A stretch of 64,000 nt of DNA from Arenibacter sp041392165 (GTDB taxonomy: Bacteria; Bacteroidota; Bacteroidia; Flavobacteriales; Flavobacteriaceae), in contig JAWKMN010000002.1 in NCBI GenBank assembly GCA_041392165.1, positions 727,967-791,966 of the forward strand, in the 5' to 3' direction. Positions 28,885 to 37,852 of the stretch are shown in pieces. Made by a program: the position numbers and the translations under genes. The notes under the pieces are model-generated. The model saw only the letters and a list, made by a program, of their open reading frames with translations, was not told the DNA's origin and did not search any database. Numbering within the stretch: position 1 is the stretch's first letter; every line of letters begins with the position of its first letter.

Positions 28885-29572
28885 TCCATATCCCTAACCA
28901 TTTGCCCGTATTTAGCCCAAAGCTTGCGATTGAAGTATTTTTGGTCAAAATAATCAGGGAGTGCCCTCAAAATATGTAAAAATGGTGGTTGTATAGGAGA
29001 AACAAGGGTTAAAGCCCAACTGTTACATGAAAACTTTAAATAGTAACAGTTACCGGGCTACTGGTATCCCGACAATCAAATGGCTGAATGGGAAACCTAA
29101 TTCACTAGGTAAAATGAAGAACTACTTAAACATATGTGGGGCGCCACCCTGGAATGGATGAAGAAATGTATGCAGAAGGTCGAAAACCTTGAGTTATCCT
29201 ATAAAATTCGATTGGCCGTTGTTATGCCTTCAAGTGAGGATATACATATATTTTTAAAATAGACCTGATTTTGTATGTATGGCGATGTTTGGTTTTCGGT
29301 TCGTCGAGAACGTCCGTATCATCCTTTGAAATCATATCCAATTCAGTTTAAGGGGAAAGACCATAGGGTTGATTTTATAATAGCGGTACAAGTTGGAATG
29401 ATGTGATTATAGGACTCAAATATCAGTAGGCTCCTTTATGGGCAGAGTTTAACACAGTGCTTTTGTTAAGGGGGTGACTATTTTGGAGCAATGGTCAATT
29501 TACAAGTGTAATTAGTTAATAGCATTAGTAAAAGTTTAATTGGAATTTTAAATACTATTTAAAATAGAAAAA
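28885..29572. other. Gene-poor spacer with a structured element
   Basis: About 690 bp without an intact recognisable gene. Two short open frames exist on the plus strand: 29134-29262 (42 codons, starts MWGATLEWMKK) and 29275-29406 (43 codons, starts MYGDVWFSVRRERP). Both read like protein fragments but match nothing I know, so they may be decayed genes. The segment also holds the inverted repeat at 29012-29059. Confidence 0.45.
29012..29059 (+). repeat. Long imperfect hairpin in the spacer
   Basis: AACTGTTAC (29018-29026) pairs with GTAACAGTT (29043-29051), and AGCCC (29012-29016) with GGGCT (29055-29059), giving a bulged stem with a 16-nt loop. No T tail follows, so it is not a simple terminator. 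It could be part of a small RNA or a DNA site. Confidence 0.4.
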
Positions 29573-31018
29573 ATGAAACGAAGAAAATTTTTCTTGATGG
29601 CATCTACCGGAGCTGTGGGGATAACCCTAGCCCCGTCATGCGAAAGGTTAAAAAAAGAGAGCGGCCTATCCGGTTCAAAAGAACCCGCAGGTTTAGTACC
29701 GGGAGAGGAACCTCCCTATCGAAAAGTTATCAAACCATCTTTTGGTAGTGGAAAAATTAAAAGTGCGAACGATACAATTGTCGTGGCCCTTATTGGTGCC
29801 GGCTCCTGGGGATCCCATTTGATGTTACAGGCAGCCGAGACAAGTGAGAACTTCAAGGTCAAATATGTCTGCGATGTTGACGACACCAGGGGTGGACATC
29901 TGATTTTAGAGCTTGAAAAAAAGCAAGGCTTCAAGCCCGCAAGGGTCCGGGACATGCGAAAAGTATTCGACGACAAAGAAGTGGATGCAGTATTTATAGG
30001 AACACCTGAACATTGGCATGCGTTGGCCACCATCTGGGCCTGCCAAGCCGGGAAAGATGTTTACGTAGAGAAATGTATCTCGCACAATATTTATGAAGGG
30101 CAAAAGATGATCGAGGCTGTCATGAAATACGAGCGGGTCGTACAATGTGGAATGCATAACCGAAGTGAAACGGCAGCCCTTTCGGCAAGGGATTACGTCG
30201 GTAGTGGGGAGCTTGGGGAACTTGTGGCGGTCCATGTAAAAAGTATGCTTCCCGGACCGATCCCCTTTAATGAAAAAGAAGACTCGAGCACACCCAATAC
30301 CATAGATTGGGATATGTGGCTAGGACCGGCACCTAAGGTTCCCTACAATGTTTCAAGAAACAAGTCATGGCATTATTACTGGGACTACGGAGGAGGAAAT
30401 GCGTTAAGCAATGAAGCGATCCACCAACTGGACATGGCTAGATTAATCTTGGGCAATCCTGGCTTGCCATCTTCCGTTTATGCTGCCGGGGGCAGGTACT
30501 TTTTTAACGACAAAAGGGATTTTCCAGATTACCAAATGGTGACTTATGATTTTGGCAAGTATGTAATGAGCCTTGAGGCGGGGGATTGTGCACCCTATCT
30601 GGGGAAGTCTGGTGACGATATCCGTTTTGGCAATGCTTTCCCCAAATGGAGCCATAACGGGACCCGTATAGAAATACTCGGAACAAAACGAATGATGCAT
30701 GTAGGACGCATGGGCGGAGGCTGGCAAGTCTTCGATAAGGGAGGGGAGATTGTCGCACAACAATCTGGTCTGTATAATCTTAAAGGGCACATTCAGAATT
30801 TTTTCGATTGTGTGCGTTCCAGGAAACAGCCCAATGCCGATATTGTTGAAGGGCATAAAAGCTCCATCTTTATACACCTTGCGAATATGTCGTACAGGGC
30901 CGGTTGTAAACAATTGCTTTTTTCCCCTGAACACGAAACCGTATTAAACGACCCCAAGGCACAGGAATTGATTTACGGTCATTATCGTAAAGGGTTTCAA
31001 ATTCCAAAGGAGGTCTAA
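29573..31018 (+). CDS. Exported Gfo/Idh/MocA oxidoreductase (EKC variant)
   Basis: 481 aa. A twin-arginine-like leader (MKRRKFFLMASTGAVG) with a possible lipobox (TLAPSC). The Rossmann motif is VALIGAGSWGSH; GTPEHWHAL follows; the signature EKP is EKC here (DVYVEKCISHN). The C-terminal domain has SWHYYWDYGGGNALSNEAIHQLDMARL. The length and aromatic-rich core match the long exported group seen also at 17748-19094. It opens a unit with the DUF2271 gene 18 bp downstream. The Pro-to-Cys change beside the active-site lysine is unusual and could alter the chemistry. Confidence 0.88.
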   Translation: MKRRKFFLMASTGAVGITLAPSCERLKKESGLSGSKEPAGLVPGEEPPYRKVIKPSFGSGKIKSANDTIVVALIGAGSWGSHLMLQAAETSENFKVKYVCDVDDTRGGHLILELEKKQGFKPARVRDMRKVFDDKEVDAVFIGTPEHWHALATIWACQAGKDVYVEKCISHNIYEGQKMIEAVMKYERVVQCGMHNRSETAALSARDYVGSGELGELVAVHVKSMLPGPIPFNEKEDSSTPNTIDWDMWLGPAPKVPYNVSRNKSWHYYWDYGGGNALSNEAIHQLDMARLILGNPGLPSSVYAAGGRYFFNDKRDFPDYQMVTYDFGKYVMSLEAGDCAPYLGKSGDDIRFGNAFPKWSHNGTRIEILGTKRMMHVGRMGGGWQVFDKGGEIVAQQSGLYNLKGHIQNFFDCVRSRKQPNADIVEGHKSSIFIHLANMSYRAGCKQLLFSPEHETVLNDPKAQELIYGHYRKGFQIPKEV

Positions 31019-31036
31019 TAAAAACAATTTAAGAAG

Positions 31037-31744
31037 ATGAGATCGAATAAAATGAAGGCAAGGTTGACGGTTGTTTTGCTTACCGTATTGTTTGCTGCAG
31101 GTTGTTTTATATTTATTGCTTATGCCCGGACCTGGGGAAAAACCGATTTAGAGTTCAAAATACACATTAACGAACAATTGGTATTACAGTCGGTTTTCGG
31201 GGAGCCACCTACATTTGCCATCTGGATTGAAAACCCTGATACGGGAGAAACCCAGACCATATTCGTTACCAAACGAGCCGGATTGGATGACTGGGAAGGG
31301 AAGGCCGATGTTCCGTCGGCCCTTCCCCATTGGGATAGGGGAAGTAGGAAGGAAAAGCAATTAGTTAAAGAGGGAAGGGATATTGACGCAATTTCGGGGG
31401 CTACCCCGCTACCGGGATATTTCACGACCAGGGTCCAGGTAGAACCTGGGAGCAATTGGGTTTGCTGGATAGAAATGAATCTTTCCGGAGATTATAATGA
31501 GCATTACCCTGAATATGATGAGAAAATTAGAAAGACCGATGAATATGGTACAGGACAGCCTGCATTGGTTTACAAAGCCAATATTACGGCTGTAGAAGGC
31601 AATATGGTTGTCCCCGAAGCCATTGGCATGAGTCTTTTGGATAAAGACGGAAAAATTAGGCCGTTGGAGGGCATTACTACGGCACTGGATATTTTTGACG
31701 AGATCACAGTTACGGTAGTAAAACCCAAACCTAAAGTATTATAG
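31037..31744 (+). CDS. DUF2271-like periplasmic protein
   Basis: 235 aa. One N-terminal membrane anchor or signal (LTVVLLTVLFAAGCFIFIAYA, of which GC could be a lipobox). The body shows the DUF2271 layout: FAIWIENPDTGETQTIFVT, an LPHWDRG motif and DAISGATPLPG. The family is predicted to be periplasmic; its biochemical role is not established. It is translated right after the EKC oxidoreductase and is likely to work with it, for example in electron transfer or substrate presentation, but this is inference. Confidence 0.7.
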   Translation: MRSNKMKARLTVVLLTVLFAAGCFIFIAYARTWGKTDLEFKIHINEQLVLQSVFGEPPTFAIWIENPDTGETQTIFVTKRAGLDDWEGKADVPSALPHWDRGSRKEKQLVKEGRDIDAISGATPLPGYFTTRVQVEPGSNWVCWIEMNLSGDYNEHYPEYDEKIRKTDEYGTGQPALVYKANITAVEGNMVVPEAIGMSLLDKDGKIRPLEGITTALDIFDEITVTVVKPKPKVL

Positions 31745-31878
31745 GGTCGTCCGTACGGTTGGACGCCTTATCATACTCCTTGAATAATGATATGATTGCA
31801 AATAAGACCTGTTTGCTATACGAAATTATAGTGGGAAGCCTAAGATGACCATGTAAAACTTGTAAAAATAGTAATGAT

Positions 31879-33006
31879 ATGAAAAGAAAGACCTTTATAA
31901 AGACAACGGTTTTGGGCAATGCCGGTATCATCATGGCCCCGGCCAATCTTCTGGGAGCGGAACGGAACGGTACCAATGGAAACGTTAAAAAAATCAAAAT
32001 AGGGCAGATCGGCATTTGCCATGAACATGCGGCGGGAAAAATCAATGCACTGAGGAGATTACCGGAGCTGTATGAGATTATTGGGGTTGTTGATGACCGA
32101 CATACCTTGGCGGCAAAATTCACTGGCAGTGGAGACCTAAAGCCTTATGAAGGGCTTAGATGGATGAGCGAAGAAGAGCTGTTTAACACTCCCGGTCTTC
32201 AGGCTGTTACAGTCGAGACTCCGAACACGGACCTGGTCCCCACTGCAATGCGCTGTATGGAACGCAACTTGGCGATGCATATGGATAAACCTGGGGGCGA
32301 GGACCTTGAGTTGTTCGGTAAGCTACTCAATGGGTGTAAAGAAAGAAACTTGCCATTTCAGATGGGTTATATGTTCCGCAACAATCCGGCGATGCTGTTT
32401 TGCCAGAAAGCGGTCCGCAAGGGATGGCTCGGGGATATATTTGAAGTCCATGCGGATATGAGCCATAACTATGGGGGCGAATCCTATCAGAGGTACCTCG
32501 GTAATTTCAAAGGCGGTATAATGTTCAACCTGGGCTGTCACCATATTGATATAATCGTTTCGATCCTGGGAAGGCCTGAAAAGGTTACTCCGTTTTTGAA
32601 GTCTACACCTGGAGCAGTAAACGGGGCCAAAAATAATTGTTTGGCCATACTGGAGTATCCGCACTGCATCGTGTCCATATCGGCATGTGGCCTTAAACCT
32701 GAAGGCCTGAAAGGCAGGCGTTTCAAAATCTGTGGTTCCAAAGGCAGGATTGAATTTAGTCCACTGGAACGTTTTGACGGTAAGCCTTTGCAACTGGATT
32801 TGATCCTGAATGAGGACAATGAAGAATATGCTGCCGGATCCCATGTCGTTGATTGCACCATTAAGCACGACCGCTATGAGGATCAATTCATTGAACTGGC
32901 AAAAATCATCAGGGGGGAAATGGAAAATCCGTACACTTACGAGCACGATTATCTAACTCAGGAGGTTCATATGGCTGCTTCGGGATATATGAAATGGCGT
33001 AATTAA
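31879..33006 (+). CDS. Exported Gfo/Idh/MocA-like oxidoreductase (DKP variant)
   Basis: 375 aa. Leader MKRKTFIKTTVLGNAG resembles a degenerate Tat signal (K-R-K rather than R-R). The nucleotide loop reads KIGQIGICHEHAAGK, again with the glycine-rich turn altered as in the paralogue at 15354-16394. The lysine motif is DKPGG. A MFNLGCHHIDII motif carries the likely catalytic His. It lies 134 bp after the DUF2271 gene in the same direction. Substrate unknown. Confidence 0.83.
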   Translation: MKRKTFIKTTVLGNAGIIMAPANLLGAERNGTNGNVKKIKIGQIGICHEHAAGKINALRRLPELYEIIGVVDDRHTLAAKFTGSGDLKPYEGLRWMSEEELFNTPGLQAVTVETPNTDLVPTAMRCMERNLAMHMDKPGGEDLELFGKLLNGCKERNLPFQMGYMFRNNPAMLFCQKAVRKGWLGDIFEVHADMSHNYGGESYQRYLGNFKGGIMFNLGCHHIDIIVSILGRPEKVTPFLKSTPGAVNGAKNNCLAILEYPHCIVSISACGLKPEGLKGRRFKICGSKGRIEFSPLERFDGKPLQLDLILNEDNEEYAAGSHVVDCTIKHDRYEDQFIELAKIIRGEMENPYTYEHDYLTQEVHMAASGYMKWRN

Positions 33007-33707
33007 ATACAAACTATATTGAAACGGGAGGTCTATACCTCGTCTTTCTGACCCATAGGTATAAACTTTCCAAGGAATCCGACCCCTTTACTCTTAAACT
33101 TGCCGGCCAGGCAGGTGCTCCGACGCTTGCCCTCCTGTGCCGGTCGTGTAGGCCTGCCCCGAGGTAGTTTGCTAAGAAGAATAGAAATACCGGATAAGAT
33201 TAAAAGTGTGGCCTTGGCAAGGGGTATAGATATTTTAAAACGGTCAAACTTAAGAGTAAGTTTTTGGGGAAAGCCATTATCGAAATTATTGGCTGTTAAT
33301 GTTTTGTTTGGGACATAGATCCGGAGGCATTTGCTAAATTAGGGTACGATCGCAATGTCGTTGGCAACCGCATTTTTTCACTAGAGATAAAGGAGGATTC
33401 ACAACGGTATGTAGTGCTATAACTCCACAACAGGCATGGGAAATTTTACAACGCTGTAGTATAATCATCTTATAGCCGGATTATCTTCATCTTTATAGTT
33501 TTGGGAGGAAAAATACAGGAGTATGGTATTATTTAAATAAAAGTGATTATCTTTTATAGGTTAATGTAATATTTGATCCCTGCCGTTGTTGTCTTAAAGG
33601 TTGTTTGATCATTTAGGATTGGAATGCTTCAATATTAATTTATGATTATATCCAATGGACATGCAATGAATTTAGATGCTAACTGAAATCATTAATTTTT
33701 AATCTAA
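33007..33707. other. Gene-free spacer with decayed fragments
   Basis: About 700 bp with no intact gene. A GGCAGG (33110-33115) and CCTGCC (33153-33158) pair suggests a REP-like palindrome. A short plus-strand frame near 33300-33421 reads FVWDIDPEAFAKLGYDRN and then a further 20 or so residues before a stop; it looks like the 3' end of a lost gene but has no start. The final 150 bp are AT-rich and probably hold the promoter of the next gene. Confidence 0.45.
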
Positions 33708-35081
33708 ATGAAAAATGAAAATAAGGCTGTATCGCGAAGAGAATTCATGGATTCCATTGCTACAGCGGCATTTATGGTTCCATTTTTGGCCAATGCCTCT
33801 GTAAGTTTTGCTTCCCCTGCCAACAAGTTGAAACACGCTTGTATAGGGGTCGGGGGAATGGGGTGGCATGATCTTCAAAACTTTAAGGAGCATCCCCATG
33901 TGCAAATTGTGGCGCTATGTGATGTGGACGCAAAAAACTTGCAAAGGGCGGCGGAAGTTTTACCGGATGCACGGTTATACAATGATTGGCGCGAACTTCT
34001 TGAACAGGAGGGAGACCATATTGACTCTGTAAACGTGACCGTGCCGGACCACAACCATTTTGCTATTGCTTATCGGGCAATCCAGAAGGGAAAACATGTT
34101 TATTGTCAAAAGCCTTTGTGCCATGACGTGGTGGAAGTACGTAAACTTACCCAAGCCTCAATAAAGTCGGGGGTAATAACACAGTTGGGCACACAGCATG
34201 CCTCTGGCCAAGGTGATCGTGCAGCGGTGCGAATTCTAAAAGAGGGTGTGATAGGAAAAATTAAGCATGCCTATCTGTGTTCCAACCGTCCGAAGGCCAT
34301 AGAAAAATATAGGTTGCCGGGCCCACGCCCATCCGAAGGGCAGGAAGTACCTTCCCATTTAAATTGGGATCTATGGACAGGGACCGCTCCTATACGCCCC
34401 TATTCCCCCAACATATATCACCCGGCTATTTGGAGGGCATGGCAGGATTTTGGTACTGGATGGTCCGGAGATATAGGATGCCATATATTTGACGCCGTTT
34501 GGAAAGGTCTGGGGTTAACAGCGCCTAAATCCGTAATAGCCCGGGTTCAGGATTCATGGCAGGAATCTTCGGAACGAAATGGGGATACTTGGCCCCAGGG
34601 CGACCATATCACATGGATGTTCCCCGGAAATGGGCTTACAGAATCGGATGTACTGCCCTTGGAATGGTTTGACGGCGAGTTTTATCCTCCTTGGGAAGTG
34701 CAGGCCCTATTTCATGGAAAACCATATCCGGCAGAATCGGCACTTCTTATAGGAACAGAAGGGGCCCTGCTTATACCCCACAAGGAAATGCCCGTTCTGT
34801 TACCGGAAAATAAATATGTGGATTACCAAATGCCCATTTTGGAAGACCGCAATCACTATCACCATTTTGTGGATGCCTGTTTGGGCCGCGAAAAAAATGA
34901 ATCACATTTTGCCCAGTCCGGGCCCATGACCGAGGCTATCTTATTGGGTACTGTGGCAATTCGGGTTCCGGATACGGTCTTGGAATGGGATCCTGTTACC
35001 ATGTCGTTTCCCAACCAACCTAAAGCCAATAAATATCTTCAGCGTACCTATCGCCAGGGCTGGAGCATTGGGGGATTTTAA
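33708..35081 (+). CDS. Exported Gfo/Idh/MocA oxidoreductase (QKP variant)
   Basis: 457 aa with a clear Tat leader (SRREFMDSIATAAFMVPF). Rossmann motif CIGVGGMGWHDLQ; TVPDHNHF follows; the signature is QKP (HVYCQKPLCHDV), a form known in a subgroup of long exported family members. SGDIGCHIFDAVW holds the likely catalytic His. The C-terminus ends with YRQGWSIGGF. It stands alone with about 700 bp upstream and 980 bp downstream free of large genes. Confidence 0.88.
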   Translation: MKNENKAVSRREFMDSIATAAFMVPFLANASVSFASPANKLKHACIGVGGMGWHDLQNFKEHPHVQIVALCDVDAKNLQRAAEVLPDARLYNDWRELLEQEGDHIDSVNVTVPDHNHFAIAYRAIQKGKHVYCQKPLCHDVVEVRKLTQASIKSGVITQLGTQHASGQGDRAAVRILKEGVIGKIKHAYLCSNRPKAIEKYRLPGPRPSEGQEVPSHLNWDLWTGTAPIRPYSPNIYHPAIWRAWQDFGTGWSGDIGCHIFDAVWKGLGLTAPKSVIARVQDSWQESSERNGDTWPQGDHITWMFPGNGLTESDVLPLEWFDGEFYPPWEVQALFHGKPYPAESALLIGTEGALLIPHKEMPVLLPENKYVDYQMPILEDRNHYHHFVDACLGREKNESHFAQSGPMTEAILLGTVAIRVPDTVLEWDPVTMSFPNQPKANKYLQRTYRQGWSIGGF

Positions 35082-35427
35082 TAGTTCTGGGAAAGGATAG
35101 GATATAGGTCGTTTAATATGGTTTCACCTACATCGATTTTGGAGCGAAGAAGTATGTTGAAATTGGAATTGGCTTTAACCATTGGAAGGGTGAAAGTTGT
35201 AAAGTGCAAAGTTTCAGGTCGAAGGTTTAGGTTTTCGGTCCAGCGGATCCCGATAGCTATGGGGAAGGACCTTTTTGGGGAAGTGGTTAGTAGGCAGGAA
35301 AAAAGTTCATTGATCAATAAGCAGTTGGCAATATCCAATATCCCAGTATCTTACTTCCAATGTCCAGCATCTCAATTTCAACATCTAAAATGTGCAATTT
35401 TAGATTAACGCTTTTAGCCTTAAAGGT
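35082..35427. other. Spacer, nothing recognised
   Basis: Follows the QKP oxidoreductase. Open frames on both strands are short and without known motifs. No clear terminator hairpin was found. Confidence 0.4.
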
Positions 35428-35601
35428 TTAAAACTGATTTTTATAGTCTTCGCCGACTTTTCCTTTTTCCAAATCCGGAAAGGAGTCCATATCCAAGGAA
35501 CGGGTTTTTTTTGACATGTACATGCCATAAAGGATAACAAAAATAGTGCCTCCTGCGAAGCAAAGATTCAATACCAGTATTATACTTATGATCTGTGACA
35601 T
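35428..35601 (-). CDS. Small single-pass membrane protein (57 aa), unknown function
   Basis: Starts MSQIISIILVLNLCFAGGTI, continues with a hydrophobic stretch to about residue 29, then a basic stop-transfer (MSKKTR) and an acidic soluble tail (LDMDSFPDLEKGK). This is a textbook one-helix membrane protein with positive-inside charge after the helix. I do not recognise the family. It is isolated on the minus strand between an oxidoreductase and a sulfatase. Coding is supported by the composition pattern only. Confidence 0.55.
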   Translation of the reverse strand: MSQIISIILVLNLCFAGGTIFVILYGMYMSKKTRSLDMDSFPDLEKGKVGEDYKNQF

Positions 35602-36041
35602 GATAATTGATTTTAGGTGTTATACAAATCTCGAAACAAGAGGGGAACTATATGATATACAATTTTTTAATAGGTTATGTAATTCTTTTAAAATAGACCA
35701 TCCCAATATAAAAAAGACATCCTGTTTGGTTTAAAAGCTGGTTTGGTCCGGGGCTGTCAATTTATTTTTAATGAAGATAGGGAGTAAAAACAATCGGCTA
35801 AAGGGTAAATGTATGGATGGTTTGGTTTTCTGCACAATCGGTATTATTAATAGGGACTGTTCTATAGATATGGTGATCTTCCCAATGCCGGACCAATGGG
35901 GTATGGAATATGGAACTGCTTTCAACTTATTCGGATTGCCTATAAATAGGTAAAATTATATCGCTATTCTATAAAGATTTAAGGCATAGGTATTTAAAAT
36001 TGATTTTAAGATTTTCGCCCCCATCTTTTTATAATTCTCCG
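35602..36041. other. Spacer before the sulfatase
   Basis: AT-rich. A 60-codon plus-strand frame (35771-35953) has no recognisable motif and is probably chance. The sulfatase promoter lies at the right end. Confidence 0.4.
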
Positions 36042-36049
36042 TAAGTTTG
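36042..36049 (+). promoter_or_regulatory. Sulfatase promoter -7 element
   Basis: TAAGTTTG, an exact TAnnTTTG match. Transcription would begin near 36055, almost at the first ATG (36056), which favours the second in-frame ATG at 36065. Confidence 0.5.
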
Positions 36050-36064
36050 GAATAAATGCAAATT

Positions 36065-37534
36065 ATGGATTTTAAAGTTGTTTATGGGTTACTTTATGTA
36101 ATGGTATTAGGGTTTATTTCCTGTAAAATGGAAAAGAAGCCTTCAGATTTGGTTTCAGGGGAGGGATCAAGAACAATTGGTCCGCCAAATATAATTTATA
36201 TCCTAGCCGATGATTTGGGGTATGGGGATCTAAGTGTCTATGGACAGAAAAAGTATAAGACTCCCAATATAGATAAGTTGGCTGCGGAGGGAATGCTTTT
36301 TACCCAGCATTACTCTGGAAGTACTGTTTGTGCCCCTTCCAGATCCGCACTTATGACCGGGATGCATACGGGACATACCGTGGTAAGGGGAAATTATGGA
36401 ATTAAGCCTGAAGGTCAATTTCCAATTCCCGATAGCACCCTTACCATAGCTGAAGTGTTAAAGAAAGCAGGGTATAGCACCGGTGCTTTTGGAAAATGGG
36501 GGTTGGGGTATCCAGGGTCTGAAGGGGACCCCAACAACCAAGGATTCGATACTTTTTATGGGTATAATTGCCAGACTATGGGGCATAATTATTATCCCTA
36601 TCATTTATGGTCCAATCAAGATTCCATAGTGCTGCCAGAGAATTCAGGTAAGAAAAAAGGGGTATATGCCCCTAGTTTAATTCACGACAAGACCTTGGCG
36701 TTTATTGAGGAGAATAGGGATAGGCCATTTTTTGCCTATGTGCCTTCTATAATTCCCCATGCGGAATTGGTGGCTCCAGAGGAGGAACTCAATAGATTTA
36801 GGGGGAAATATGTGCCGGAAAAAGTGTTCAAGGGTACAGATGATGGCCCAAAGTATAAAATTGGAGGATATGGTTCCCAGACCGAAAGCCATGCGGCGTT
36901 TGTGGCTATGGTGAGTATCTTGGATAGGCAAGTGGGGGAAATTGTTGAGAAGGTCAATGAGTTGGGAATAGCGGATAATACCATTATAATTTTCTCTTCG
37001 GATAATGGGCCACATTTAGAGGGCGGGGCGGATCCCGATTATTTTGATAGCAATGGCTTGTTAAAAGGGTATAAAAGAGATTTGTACGAGGGGGGGATAC
37101 GTGTCCCAATGTTGGTCAAATGGCCCAACAAGATAAGTCCAGGAACCGTTACGGACCATATTTCGGCGTTTTGGGATGTCTTTCCAACCTTGGCTGAAAT
37201 AGTGGAGGCAAAGGAAACTCCAAGTTTAGACGGGATTTCGTTTTTGCCTACCCTGTTGGCCAAGTCCATTGAACAGAAAGAACATGACTATTTGTATTGG
37301 GAATTTCATGAAAAAGGGGGGAGGCAGGCAGTTAGAAAGGGGAGCTGGAAGGCTGTAAAATATAATGTTCTGGAGAATCCTGAGGCCCAAATAGAATTAT
37401 ATGATCTGTCCAAGGACATTGGTGAGGAGAATAATGTGGCAGCCTATTTTCCAAAGGTGGTGGCTGAAATGGAAAGCATTTTGGGAAAGGCCAGGACTCC
37501 TTCGGAAGTGTTTGTATTTGGAAATTCTAATTGA
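36065..37534 (+). CDS. Sulfatase, formylglycine type (family S1), lipoprotein
   Basis: 489 aa from the ATG at 36065 (an ATG 9 bp earlier is in frame). Lipoprotein signal with lipobox GFISC. Metal site PNIIYILADDLGYGDLS; the maturation motif is Cys89-Ala-Pro-Ser-Arg93 (VCAPSRSALMTG), the substrate of formylglycine-generating enzyme; later GKWGLG, and FSSDNGPH for the second metal pair. These are type I sulfatase hallmarks. It should remove sulfate from a glycan, fitting a sulfated marine polysaccharide. No formylglycine-generating enzyme was recognised in the window apart from the FGE-fold protein GldJ, which is not expected to do this job. Confidence 0.93.
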   Translation: MDFKVVYGLLYVMVLGFISCKMEKKPSDLVSGEGSRTIGPPNIIYILADDLGYGDLSVYGQKKYKTPNIDKLAAEGMLFTQHYSGSTVCAPSRSALMTGMHTGHTVVRGNYGIKPEGQFPIPDSTLTIAEVLKKAGYSTGAFGKWGLGYPGSEGDPNNQGFDTFYGYNCQTMGHNYYPYHLWSNQDSIVLPENSGKKKGVYAPSLIHDKTLAFIEENRDRPFFAYVPSIIPHAELVAPEEELNRFRGKYVPEKVFKGTDDGPKYKIGGYGSQTESHAAFVAMVSILDRQVGEIVEKVNELGIADNTIIIFSSDNGPHLEGGADPDYFDSNGLLKGYKRDLYEGGIRVPMLVKWPNKISPGTVTDHISAFWDVFPTLAEIVEAKETPSLDGISFLPTLLAKSIEQKEHDYLYWEFHEKGGRQAVRKGSWKAVKYNVLENPEAQIELYDLSKDIGEENNVAAYFPKVVAEMESILGKARTPSEVFVFGNSN

Positions 37535-37731
37535 GGAAAGTAAGCAGGCAAGGAATTCCGTTCCATTGGGTCTGAGGTTGATTTTTATGCCTAATTAGGC
37601 GTTACATCCATAACCTTCGGTCCATTCAGATTGTTATGGTTTTTGCAGTTGGGGTATCCATTTTGGGTCCAAAGAAATATGATTTCTTGAAAAAAATATC
37701 GAAAGGTTGTTTTAAACTCTTAAAATTGGTG

Positions 37732-37739
37732 TAATTTTG
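37732..37739 (+). promoter_or_regulatory. tRNA-Val promoter -7 element
   Basis: TAATTTTG matches TAnnTTTG. A TTG lies at 37707-37709, 22 bp before it. The predicted start is about 25 bp before the tRNA. Confidence 0.55.
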
Positions 37740-37770
37740 GCGGACTATTTTTCTGTTGTTACAGATAATT

Positions 37771-37845
37771 GGGGTATTAGCTCAGTTGGTTTAGAGCGCT
37801 GCCTTGACAGGGCAGAGGTCACTGGTTCGAATCCAGTATGTCCCA
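37771..37845 (+). tRNA. tRNA-Val (anticodon GAC)
   Basis: 75 nt folding as a cloverleaf: acceptor GGGGTAT with ATGTCCC (two G-T pairs), D arm GCTCAGTTGGTTTAGAGC, anticodon stem CTGCC/GGCAG around TTGACAG (anticodon GAC), and T arm ACTGG-TTCGAAT-CCAGT. Discriminator A; the 3' CCA is not encoded. Confidence 0.95.
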
Positions 37846-37852
37846 CTAAAGG

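Noticed and set aside
33100..33318. 72-codon frame starting MPARQVLRRLPSCAG
   Set aside because: Runs through the CCTGCC-type palindrome; Arg/Leu-rich product typical of chance frames over such repeats.
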